From Porphyromonadaceae bacterium (GTDB taxonomy: Bacteria > Bacteroidota > Bacteroidia > Bacteroidales > Tannerellaceae), in the NCBI GenBank assembly GCA_003517945.1, contig DOZP01000108.1, positions 8,973 to 24,325 on the forward strand: DNA of 15,353 nucleotides. The letters run 5' to 3'. This document shows, one piece after another, positions 1 through 5,815 of the stretch (position 1 is its first letter; every line of letters starts with the position of its first letter). A program made the translations under genes and the position numbers. The notes below the pieces were generated by a model. It saw nothing but the letters and a program-made list of their open reading frames with translations. It searched no databases and was not told the DNA's origin.

Positions 1-630
1 AATAGATTTGAAGAATTACAGCATCTAATCAATCAGACGCTGCATTCCGAAGCAATGTACTATCATGCAAAAGATATATGGAATAATCGCGTTGAAGCAA
101 ACGACGTCGAAAAGGCGTGGGCTATCTGGTTGATCACAAACGGATCATACTCCGGCAGCATGCACGGCGGCTGGAAATGGTGCAATGGTACTACGGGAGG
201 CCATACCGGTACATTCATAAAATATAAGCGGAACGAATTTCAGGAACAACTTCACAACAGGTTAGATAACGTTCAAATATCCTGCCGTGATGCAATTCGT
301 GTAATTCAGGATCGTGATACGCCGGACACATTCTTCTATCTTGATCCTCCATATCCCGGATGTTACCAGGGACATTACTGCAGATATACAACCGAAGACC
401 TGGAAGAACTTCTCCGGATCCTGTCAACAATCAAAGGTAGATTCATTTTGTCAAACTACTGGTGTGATATCCTCAAGAAATACCAGAAAAAGAATAAATG
501 GAACTACCGGGAAATAAAAGTCGATCTAAGGATCACAAACTTAGGTCGCGGAACTCGTGAAAAGAAAACACAATTCCGCACCGAAGTACTTGTGTGCAAC
601 TACACAATACAAAAAGGATTATTTGACTAA
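1..630 (+). CDS. D12-class N6-adenine DNA methyltransferase, C-terminal part (5' end outside window)
   Basis: The frame is open from base 1 and the first ATG is at 55, so the gene starts upstream of the window and only its C-terminal part is present. A DPPY motif at 343-354 is the catalytic motif IV of amino-methyltransferases. The spacing to the aromatic/Gly-rich stretch before it (WxxxNGSYSG, then GGWKWCNG) fits the D12 (Dam-like) family, in which the SAM-binding FxGG motif lies near the N-terminus and would be off the window. The enzyme would methylate adenine in a short DNA site, either to protect phage DNA from host restriction or for regulation. A different adenine methyltransferase starts 12 bases downstream. 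Base composition here (28 G+C of 60 at 301-360) resembles the capsid genes rather than the AT-rich genes that follow. The family call is fairly sure; the recognition site cannot be read from the sequence. Confidence 0.85.
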   Translation, partial: NRFEELQHLINQTLHSEAMYYHAKDIWNNRVEANDVEKAWAIWLITNGSYSGSMHGGWKWCNGTTGGHTGTFIKYKRNEFQEQLHNRLDNVQISCRDAIRVIQDRDTPDTFFYLDPPYPGCYQGHYCRYTTEDLEELLRILSTIKGRFILSNYWCDILKKYQKKNKWNYREIKVDLRITNLGRGTREKKTQFRTEVLVCNYTIQKGLFD

Positions 631-642
631 AAAACAAATATT

Positions 643-1173
643 ATGAATGTATCTTATGAAATAGTAGCAGAACATACTTCTATAGAATGGTATACGCCGC
701 CAGAGATTATAAAATCATTAGGGAAATTTGATCTTGATCCTTGTACTTCTGATATAGCGTGGAAGTTTAATCGTTCTGCAAAGAAATATTATACAATTCA
801 AGAAGATGGATTGAGTAAAGAATGGTTTGGACGTGTATGGTTAAATCCGCCGTATAGCCAACCATCAGTTGGATTGTTTATGGAGAAAATGGCCATTCAT
901 AATAATGGTATTGCATTATTGTATAATCGAACAGATAATAAAATGTTTCAGGAAATTATTTTACCTGTGTCTGATAGCATTATGTTTTTATCTGGTAGAA
1001 TTCATTTTTTTAGACCTGATGGAACAAAAGGCTCGCAACCGGGAGCAGGTTCTATTTTGATTGCATTTGGTCAGCACAATACAATTGCACTTGAAAATAG
1101 TGGTTTAAAGGGGCATGTATTTAAATCTACCAAAAGAAATATAGCATTACAAGACAATTTAATCTTTGAATAA
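643..1173 (+). CDS. Phage DNA N-6-adenine-methyltransferase (PF05869-like)
   Basis: A 176-residue protein with the layout of the short phage Dam family: WYTPPE near residue 16, the acidic FDLDPC motif at residues 29-34, and the catalytic NPPY motif at residues 68-71, followed by the GRIxFFRPDG and PGAGSILIAFG segments typical of this family. The length matches known complete members (about 150-190 residues). It should transfer a methyl group from SAM to adenine N6, masking phage DNA from host restriction. The start is the only nearby ATG, 12 bases after the D12 methyltransferase stop, so the two are probably co-transcribed. The gene is markedly AT-rich (13 G+C of 60 at 901-960) compared with its upstream neighbour, suggesting a separate origin. 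Family assignment comes from motif memory, not a search. Confidence 0.85.
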   Translation: MNVSYEIVAEHTSIEWYTPPEIIKSLGKFDLDPCTSDIAWKFNRSAKKYYTIQEDGLSKEWFGRVWLNPPYSQPSVGLFMEKMAIHNNGIALLYNRTDNKMFQEIILPVSDSIMFLSGRIHFFRPDGTKGSQPGAGSILIAFGQHNTIALENSGLKGHVFKSTKRNIALQDNLIFE

Positions 1174-1191
1174 CTTAATAATAAGGAAATC

Positions 1192-1434
1192 ATGAAATTC
1201 AATTTAGAAGAACAATATCAGGTTTATCTTCAGAAGGTAAAACTTGATGAGAGAAAAATGGGAGAAGTACAGAAAAAAGAAACACGTCAGGCTTTTTATG
1301 CAGGTATTTCACAGGCAATAATGTTTTCTTATGCACTTACAGAAATGGTAGAAGATGATGCAGCAAAAGAACTGGATTATGTTGTAAAACAGGTAACAGA
1401 CTTCTGGGGATTGTTTAATATAAATGAGAATTAA
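1192..1434 (+). CDS. Small hypothetical protein in the modification cassette
   Basis: An 80-residue protein with no motif I recognise. The first third is charged (KxxLDERKMGEVQKKETR), the middle is a hydrophobic, probably helical stretch (AFYAGISQAIMFSYALTEM, residues 34-52), and the end is acidic. It has no signal peptide and no clear membrane segment. Real coding is supported by its fit between two good genes: it starts 18 bases after the methyltransferase stop and ends 2 bases before the next start. It might be a partner of one of the enzymes around it, but nothing in the sequence shows that. Confidence 0.65.
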   Translation: MKFNLEEQYQVYLQKVKLDERKMGEVQKKETRQAFYAGISQAIMFSYALTEMVEDDAAKELDYVVKQVTDFWGLFNINEN

Positions 1435-1436
1435 CT

Positions 1437-2069
1437 ATGATACTGGGATTCAAAACACGTTATCCGGAGTGGATGACTAAGAAAGGGTGGGAGACATTCT
1501 TTGAAGATAAAATCAACGTAGGTATAAAAATACATACAATCCGTAAAGGCCACCGTTTTAAACCGGGAGATAAGATTCATGCAGCTACTGGTGTGAGAAC
1601 GAAGAATTATCGTTGTTTTAAAGAAATGGAATGCGTTTCAGTACAGAATATAGAATTGTCCCCGTCAGGAAAGTTTTATCCACTAATGCGGATTGATAAT
1701 AATTTTGTTTATGGAGATGCATTTAATATGCTCATAAAGAACGATGGTTTTGATCAAATGCGTGATTTCGCTGAATGGTTCAATTTAAAAGATGAATTGT
1801 TTATTGGACAGGTCATTCACTGGACGGATTTTAGTTACTCGACTGAAATTCTTAGTAATATGGAAGGTATGTTAAAAGAAGGTGATTTGGTGTCTGTCTC
1901 CGGAGAATTAACCGGCTATGGAGAATTAATTGGTTATATAACGGATATAAATAAAAAGCATGAATTGATCATAGTTCAGTATACTGCAGAATCTTCAATC
2001 ATTGCAAATATGGATAAAGGCATTTGTGGTAAAGCGCATTTTTTTAGAAAGTTAACCATATACAAATGA
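1437..2069 (+). CDS. ASCH/PUA-like domain protein
   Basis: 210 residues. The N-terminal half opens with MILGFKTRYPEWMTKKGWE, then has IHTIRKGHRFKPGDKIHAATG around residues 32-52, and continues with an Asn-Tyr/Cys segment and VQNIELS. This arrangement (start of a beta barrel, a conserved His-Thr-Ile-Arg, then a GDKIH strand) recalls short phage proteins with an ASCH (PUA-like) fold, which bind modified RNA or nucleotides. Residues about 145-210 look like a second beta-rich module (GDLVSVSGELTGYGELIGYI) that I cannot name. The start lies 2 bases after the previous stop, and its last four bases overlap the next gene as ATGA, so the group is translationally coupled. A role in nucleic-acid modification is inferred from neighbours and fold resemblance only. 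Confidence 0.6.
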   Translation: MILGFKTRYPEWMTKKGWETFFEDKINVGIKIHTIRKGHRFKPGDKIHAATGVRTKNYRCFKEMECVSVQNIELSPSGKFYPLMRIDNNFVYGDAFNMLIKNDGFDQMRDFAEWFNLKDELFIGQVIHWTDFSYSTEILSNMEGMLKEGDLVSVSGELTGYGELIGYITDINKKHELIIVQYTAESSIIANMDKGICGKAHFFRKLTIYK

Positions 2070-2917
2070 AAATATTAGTTTTATATTCCGGAGGCAAAGA
2101 TAGTCAGGCGTGCCTGATAGAAAGCGTTAAAAAATACGGTGCAGATAGAATAACTGCAGTATTTTGTGATACCGGATGGGAACATCCGCTTACTTACAAT
2201 CACATTCAGGCTACAACAGAAATAATGGGCATTAAGCTGGTTGTTTTAAAACCACAATTAGGATTTATAGAACTTGCAAAAAAAAAGAAACGATTTCCAT
2301 CTGTTTTTCAAAGGTTTTGTACAATTGAATTAAAGATAAAACCAACAATTAATTTTATTCTGTCACTCAGTGAAAGCGTTATTGTGATTGAAGGAGTTAG
2401 AGCACAAGAAAGTAAGAAGCGTGCAGAAATGTCTAATGAGTGCATGTACTTTCGAAGCTACTTTGACGGAATCAATGGGAAAAAGGAATCTTATAGAAGG
2501 AAAGAAGTTATTGAGTGGTGCAGCAAATATGATGCATCTGTTATTCGGCCGATATTTAAATGGGATGCACAACAAGTCATTGATTGTATATTAAACGCCA
2601 GACAAAAGCCAAATCAACTGTATTATAAAGGATATTCCCGTGTTGGATGTATGCCTTGTATTATGAGCAGGATGAGCAATATTAGATTACTTATTAACGA
2701 TGCGGAGATGAAAAAAAGGCTTATTGAAGCAGAACGTTATGTAGGCAAATCATTTTTTGCAGTTGATACTATACCTAAGCGTTTTTGCAAGAATGGCTTA
2801 TATGCAATGGCTGATGAAGTGTTTAAGTATGTGGAAGATAAAAATGCGACACTTGATATGTTCGAGCCGGAAGGCGGATATGTTTGTATGAGTATGTTCC
2901 ATGGATTGTGTGAATAA
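2066..2917 (+). CDS. PP-loop ATPase, PAPS reductase/DndC-like family protein
   Basis: 283 residues. The PP-loop SGGKDS is at residues 8-13, followed by FCDTGWEHP, which matches the second strand and loop of PAPS reductase-type adenylating enzymes (VFxDTGxExP). Cys85 lies in RFCTIELKIKP, where PAPS reductases and DndC-like enzymes carry a conserved Cys-x-x-x-x-K-x-x-P. A further CxxC (Cys195, Cys198 in GCMPC) could hold an iron-sulfur cluster or zinc, as in DndC-type proteins. The family activates sulfate or a substrate with ATP; phage copies are usually of unknown function, and DndC inserts sulfur into the DNA backbone. It overlaps the upstream gene by four bases. No DndD/DndE or other Dnd genes are present, so true phosphorothioation is not supported. 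The family call is strong, the reaction unknown. Confidence 0.8.
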   Translation: MKILVLYSGGKDSQACLIESVKKYGADRITAVFCDTGWEHPLTYNHIQATTEIMGIKLVVLKPQLGFIELAKKKKRFPSVFQRFCTIELKIKPTINFILSLSESVIVIEGVRAQESKKRAEMSNECMYFRSYFDGINGKKESYRRKEVIEWCSKYDASVIRPIFKWDAQQVIDCILNARQKPNQLYYKGYSRVGCMPCIMSRMSNIRLLINDAEMKKRLIEAERYVGKSFFAVDTIPKRFCKNGLYAMADEVFKYVEDKNATLDMFEPEGGYVCMSMFHGLCE

Positions 2918-2929
2918 AGAATATAATGT

Positions 2930-2943
2930 TGCGCGATAGCGCA
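2930..2943. repeat. GC-rich hairpin tgcgc-gata-gcgca
   Basis: A perfect 5-bp inverted repeat with a GATA loop, starting 12 bases after the PP-loop gene stop. It is followed by a short A-rich stretch and the 9-mer ATGGCGTCC at 2950-2958. The same order (GC palindrome, A-rich link, ATGGCGTCC) recurs at 3043-3073. Confidence 0.55.
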
Positions 2944-2952
2944 TAGAAAATG

Positions 2953-2998
2953 GCGTCCACTATTGAATCAGGCGATAGTCTGATTCGGTAGTGGACGC
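2953..2998. repeat. Long hairpin, 19-bp stem with 8-base loop
   Basis: The left arm at 2953-2971 and the right arm at 2980-2998 are complementary over 19 positions. The two non-Watson-Crick positions become G-U pairs in RNA read from the + strand, so the stem is unbroken. The loop is gcgatagt. No T-run follows, so it is not a normal intrinsic terminator, although it could protect the 3' end of the upstream transcript. The extra copies of GCGATAG and CTATTGAAT nearby suggest a repeated element. Confidence 0.7.
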
Positions 2999-3042
2999 TT
3001 CCTATTGAATAGTCATCCTTCCTTGATGAGTAATCTTCAACT

Positions 3043-3057
3043 GCGCGCATTGCGCGC
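3043..3057. repeat. GC-rich hairpin gcgcgc-att-gcgcgc
   Basis: A 6-bp inverted repeat with a 3-base loop, stem made only of GCGCGC. It is followed by an A-rich link and a second ATGGCGTCC (3065-3073), mirroring the unit at 2930-2958. Confidence 0.55.
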
Positions 3058-3070
3058 TTAAACAATGGCG

Positions 3071-3118
3071 TCCGGCCATAAATCACAATAGTTATAACAA
3101 TGCCCGGATTTGGCCGGA
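3071..3118. repeat. Inverted repeat tccggcca / tggccgga
   Basis: Perfect 8-base arms at 3071-3078 and 3111-3118, separated by 32 bases of mostly AT sequence that also contains a CCGG. It closes the group of GC-rich hairpins that begins at 2930. Confidence 0.5.
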
Positions 3119-3191
3119 TGCTCCCTTACTTAGAGCTGTTCCTCCTTTCAAATTGCAGCACCTACATTTTGCCCTATGCAAAAAATACAGC

Positions 3192-3226
3192 ATGACCAGT
3201 TACACTTCTGCACCCGGTCATTTTTT
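3192..3226 (+). terminator. Possible weak intrinsic terminator
   Basis: The arms atgacc (3192-3197) and ggtcat (3216-3221) can pair, and a run of six T (3221-3226) overlaps the end of the stem. The 18-base loop is long and the stem short, so this is tentative. It would lie about 275 bases after the modification cassette. Confidence 0.3.
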
Positions 3227-3289
3227 GCCGCTCTCCAGCTCCGCCGTTTTTATCTTTTCTCTCCATACCTCTTTTTTTATCTAAATTTT

Positions 3290-3534
3290 TGTAATTCTGT
3301 AATATATATTTGAAAAAGAAATAATGATTTGATAAATAGGAAGTAATAAGATTACAAACCGATTACAGAAAAAATTACAACATTACAAAGTCAATATTAA
3401 AGTGTAATATTTTGCCACATCTTTACAGCCATTACAAAATTGTTTTTTGTTTGTAAGATGGTATTCCCTATAGTTTGTGTTTGGCTAATGTTCATATAAT
3501 CATGGATGTATGTTTCTATATTGAAGATATTACA
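3290..3534. repeat. Cluster of ATTACA/TGTAAT motifs (iteron-like)
   Basis: ATTACA occurs on the + strand at 3351, 3362, 3374, 3382, 3431 and 3529, and its complement TGTAAT at 3290, 3298 and 3403, making nine copies in 245 bases. From a rough base composition, fewer than one would be expected. The copies at 3351, 3362 and 3374 are 11 and 12 bases apart, close to one helical turn, and the pairs at 3290/3298 and 3374/3382 are 8 bases apart. Such spacing is typical of binding sites for a replication initiator or a cooperative repressor. A TATATTTG box (3305-3312), a perfect Bacteroidetes -7 element, lies inside the cluster but has no well-placed -33 partner. Confidence 0.55.
3450..3477 (+). promoter_or_regulatory. 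Weak Bacteroidetes-type promoter candidate
   Basis: TTTG at 3450-3453 is followed, after a 17-base gap, by TAGTTTG at 3471-3477, which is one base short of the TAnnTTTG consensus. A start would fall near 3484, ahead of the doubtful small ORF at 3506 and the gene at 3703. The fit is imperfect. Confidence 0.3.
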
Positions 3535-3658
3535 AAAACACAAAAAAATCCGGAGTTTTACTTACGTTACTGAAGAAAAGAAAAGGTGGGCGCATGAAAC
3601 TATTAATCGGAAATTAATGGATAAAAAGTTCTTAAAAGTTTGTTTATTAATTAGATAG
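3506..3658 (+). CDS. Doubtful 50-residue ORF
   Basis: An ATG at 3506 opens 50 codons ending with TAG at 3656-3658. The product is very basic, with a believable helical middle part (TEEKKRWAHETINRKLMDKK). No SD sequence or recognised motif supports it, and it sits in an AT-rich region where chance ORFs are common. It could be a remnant of a DNA-binding protein. It is listed because nothing else fills this stretch. Confidence 0.2.
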   Translation: MYVSILKILQKHKKIRSFTYVTEEKKRWAHETINRKLMDKKFLKVCLLIR

Positions 3659-3702
3659 TTTGTATTTTTATGCTTGAATTGGATTTTAATTAATATATTG
3701 GC

Positions 3703-4185
3703 ATGATAACGACTAAAATTACAATCAAACCGCATTTGAAAGAATACGTAATTGGCAAATTTGCTGGGTGTATTGACGGACCGGTACGTTTTGATGATAA
3801 AACAGATATCTATTATACTATTTGGGATCTCACGGAGAAGCGACCAGTTAACTGTCTCCCGGATAAAGGAAATCTCGAAATAGTATTACCTGTTAGGCGT
3901 GAAGGAAAACCTCCGGAAACATATAATTACCTGGGCATTCGTTCACATAGGATTATAGAGCGTAAAATAGAAAATATTTTTTTTGCTGAACTTCATGATA
4001 TGTTGACTGAAGAAAAGCATAGATATGGAATCACATATATAGAGGCTATATATAGTTTTACCAAAAAATATAATATTTCTTCTATATCCGAAGATGGTCT
4101 CAAAAAGGATTACTACAGATGGAAAGATATTCTATACAGACGTAAAAAAAGGGGATATGTACGCAAAAATATTTTAATGACATAG
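3703..4185 (+). CDS. Conserved-looking hypothetical phage protein
   Basis: 160 residues, basic, without signal peptide or membrane segment. The N-terminal half (residues 1-65) is beta-like and contains VRFDDKTDIYYTIWDLTEKRPV. Then follows an Arg/Pro-rich turn (VRREGKPPETYNYLGIRSHRIIERKIE, written here only by its ends: residues about 66-90). The C-terminal half is helical and ends in a strongly basic tail (YYRWKDILYRRKKRGYVRK), suggesting nucleic-acid contact. The style is that of proteins found near structural genes in Bacteroides prophages, but I cannot attach a function. It stands alone, 105 bases before the next gene and after the long regulatory-looking region, so it may be an early or regulatory gene. 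Confidence 0.7.
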   Translation: MITTKITIKPHLKEYVIGKFAGCIDGPVRFDDKTDIYYTIWDLTEKRPVNCLPDKGNLEIVLPVRREGKPPETYNYLGIRSHRIIERKIENIFFAELHDMLTEEKHRYGITYIEAIYSFTKKYNISSISEDGLKKDYYRWKDILYRRKKRGYVRKNILMT

Positions 4186-4290
4186 TGTACTGATTTGTCC
4201 TTTTTTTAACGTAAAACCTCCGAAATATATCCCTAAAATGTCCGTAGATGTATTTAGTGTATTGATAATTAGATATATATAAATTTATTT

Positions 4291-4659
4291 ATGAGCAAAA
4301 TTATATGTAATTCCGTTGATTATGTTTTTTCGGAAGGAATAATGGTTATTACTCCGGAAAGTGTAACACTAAAACCCGGATATTCATGGAAGAACCTACC
4401 AGTAAAAGAGAAATCTACTTATTCATCTGCCATTAACCAAGCAGATGCCGGACCAATCCGGGAAGAATCTGTCACAGCTGTTACGAAATTCGATGCAGAT
4501 CCCTTCCTGAAAAAGCATACGGCATTCGGAATAGTTCTCCGGATGAAAACAGATGACAAAACATTTTATGTAGGATCTGATTGTTATCCATGTTTAACTG
4601 AAGTTTCCGGCAATCGCATAAACGATACATATACATTTAATGCCACGTCAACCATATGA
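4291..4659 (+). CDS. Hypothetical protein, possibly virion-associated
   Basis: 122 residues, rich in beta-forming residues and Ser/Thr. Its central part (SVTAVTKFDADPFLKKHTAF at about residues 59-78, then a stretch ending TDDKTFYVGSDCYP) resembles small beta-sandwich or tail/head accessory proteins, but I do not recognise a family. There is no signal peptide. The TGA stop overlaps the ATG of the following Cys-rich mini-gene (ATGA at 4656-4659), which suggests coupled translation. The 105 bases upstream are AT-rich, with a T7 run at about 4201 but no stem to make a terminator and no consensus promoter. Confidence 0.65.
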   Translation: MSKIICNSVDYVFSEGIMVITPESVTLKPGYSWKNLPVKEKSTYSSAINQADAGPIREESVTAVTKFDADPFLKKHTAFGIVLRMKTDDKTFYVGSDCYPCLTEVSGNRINDTYTFNATSTI

Positions 4660-4724
4660 AATGTAAAACTTCCGACTGGGGATGCCCATATCATGCCTGT
4701 ATGAGCAACGAATGTCAAAAGTAA
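4656..4724 (+). CDS. Cys-rich mini-protein, probably the intact start of a frame-disrupted gene
   Basis: The ATG overlaps the stop of the upstream gene as ATGA. It opens 22 codons with Cys at positions 3, 10, 15 and 20 (GCPYHACMSNECQK at the end). After the TAA at 4722 the same frame stays open to TAG at 4851-4853 and contains GDFGKGICEKY. If the A4 run at 4717-4720 had one more A and the G5 run at 4740-4744 one fewer G, the reading would be continuous: MSNECQK-VTGCQKRG-DFGKGICEKY, giving about 65 residues with six Cys evenly spaced. The gene may therefore be broken, wrongly sequenced, or truly only 22 residues long. The Cys/His spacing suggests metal binding. No function can be assigned. Confidence 0.45.
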   Translation: MKCKTSDWGCPYHACMSNECQK

Positions 4725-4853
4725 CTGGTTGTCAAAAACGGGGGTGACTTTGGCAAAGGAATATGTGAAAAATATACCACCATTAATTTTGCTGGTGGTC
4801 GCGAATCCGGAAAGTCTGCTTATCTGAATATGCAATCATTAAAAACAGATTAG
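4725..4853 (+). pseudogene. Out-of-frame continuation of the Cys-rich gene
   Basis: This stretch keeps a coding look (VTGCQKRG in one frame over 4718-4744, then DFGKGICEKYTTINFAGG and on to a TAG at 4851 in the frame of the 4656 ATG) but is cut off by the TAA at 4722. Two single-base changes in homopolymer runs would restore one frame. It could be decay, a sequencing fault, or coincidence. Confidence 0.35.
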
Positions 4854-4859
4854 CCTGTC

Positions 4860-4876
4860 GAAATACAGCGTATTTC
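4860..4876. repeat. Hairpin gaaatac-agc-gtatttc
   Basis: A perfect 7-bp stem with a 3-base loop between the Cys-rich stretch and the protease gene. No T-run follows. It could be an operator or a processing site; nothing decides between these. Confidence 0.4.
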
Positions 4877-4906
4877 AGTCCTTTACGTACATTAATATAG
4901 TCTGTA

Positions 4907-4934
4907 ATATTGCGTAAAATTTATTACGCAGTAT
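4907..4934 (+). promoter_or_regulatory. Inverted repeat covering the protease start codon
   Basis: TGCGTAA (4911-4917) and TTACGCA (4924-4930) form a perfect 7-bp stem over a 6-base loop. Outside it one T-G wobble and three more pairs extend the stem to 4907/4934, so the A and T of the ATG at 4933 lie in the right arm. In RNA this would hide the start of the capsid-module protease; in DNA it is a plausible operator. Confidence 0.5.
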
Positions 4935-5805
4935 GCTGAGACAACAATTCCTGCAGGAAATAGAATCCGCTCGCCTGATGCTCCATACGTCAGGTTATAA
5001 ATCTATTGACTACATCTGTAATGCTATTCATAACGGCAATTTTGTTCCTGAAATTGTCGAACAAACTATTATATCTACCCGTGGCGAATTGTTATCCGAC
5101 AATGATGACGGCAGCCAACATAAAAATCCGTTTGACTCTTGGGCGGCCGGATCCATTGCGATCATACCGCTTGTTGGTGTGATGATGAAGTATGGTTATT
5201 GGTGGAGTTACGGAGTAGACGATATAGCTTCCATTATCTGGCTCGCATACGAATCCGATAAGATCTCCGCCGTCATCGTCAAAGGTGATACACCAGGAGG
5301 CAATACCGATTCGCTGTTTTTGCTTCAGGAAGTTTTGAGTGAAAAAAAGAAACCGACGATCGGATTTATCGACGGAATGTGTGCTTCATGCGGATACATC
5401 GCCTTTTCCTACATGGATAAAATTTATTCCATAAATAGGATGGCCCGTGTCGGAGGTATAGGTGTGTTTGCTCGGATGCTCGTTCCGAACAACGAACAAT
5501 CATATTACAAGGTAGTCGAATCCTATCCAGACGAATCGAAAGACAAAAACCTTCCCGAACGCGAAATGGCCAAAGGAAATGACAGGTTGATAAAAGAAGA
5601 GCTTTCCAAACTCGCGCTCTACTTCCGGGATATCGTGATCGGAAACCGACCGGGCATATCAGAAGAAACCCTTACGGGCAAAATATATTACTCATACGAA
5701 GCTGAAACGCTTGGTATGATTGACGGAATCCGTTCACTATCCGAAGTTATTGACGAACTGACTACTCTGACCGAAAACCGGAAACAAATATTATCCAATT
5801 TATAA
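4933..5805 (+). CDS. S49 (SppA-like) prohead protease
   Basis: 290 residues. The protease core begins with GSIAIIPLVGVMMKYG (about residues 73-88), then VDDIASIIWLAYESDKISAVIVKGDTPGG, which matches the strand and oxyanion-loop motif of S49 peptidases (the usual SPGG here reads TPGG). It continues with IDGMCASCGYIAF, where Ser152 takes the nucleophile position of the family's ASxGY motif. Lys203 in ESKDKN lies about 51 residues later, the spacing of the Ser-Lys dyad in single-domain SppA. In phages this protease trims the scaffold and capsid precursor inside the prohead, and the capsid gene follows after 10 bases. There is no signal peptide, as expected for a cytoplasmic maturation enzyme. The start codon lies in an inverted repeat. 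Confidence 0.85.
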   Translation: MLRQQFLQEIESARLMLHTSGYKSIDYICNAIHNGNFVPEIVEQTIISTRGELLSDNDDGSQHKNPFDSWAAGSIAIIPLVGVMMKYGYWWSYGVDDIASIIWLAYESDKISAVIVKGDTPGGNTDSLFLLQEVLSEKKKPTIGFIDGMCASCGYIAFSYMDKIYSINRMARVGGIGVFARMLVPNNEQSYYKVVESYPDESKDKNLPEREMAKGNDRLIKEELSKLALYFRDIVIGNRPGISEETLTGKIYYSYEAETLGMIDGIRSLSEVIDELTTLTENRKQILSNL

Positions 5806-5815
5806 TTTATCAGTT

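Larger units (their letters stand above)
2918..3702. other. 785-base region without a convincing gene
   Basis: The first 200 bases hold the GC-rich hairpin group. The stretch from about 3120 to 3280 is pyrimidine-rich and contains a weak terminator-like stem. The stretch from 3290 to 3534 is AT-rich and carries the ATTACA cluster. The last 170 bases hold only a 50-codon ORF of doubtful status. There is no tRNA and no recognisable integrase attachment site. The region separates the modification cassette from the structural genes, and would suit an origin or a regulatory centre. Confidence 0.7.

Noticed and set aside
2066..2917. Complete DNA phosphorothioation (Dnd) system
   Set aside because: Only a DndC-like PP-loop protein is present; no DndA, DndB, DndD or DndE partner is visible.
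2823..3086. 87-codon minus-strand reading frame across the end of the PP-loop gene and the hairpins
   Set aside because: It runs through the inverted repeats and overlaps a solid gene end; the hairpin structure explains the open frame better.
2918..3702. Retron or diversity-generating element suggested by the hairpins
   Set aside because: No reverse transcriptase, template/variable repeat pair or accessory gene is found in the window.
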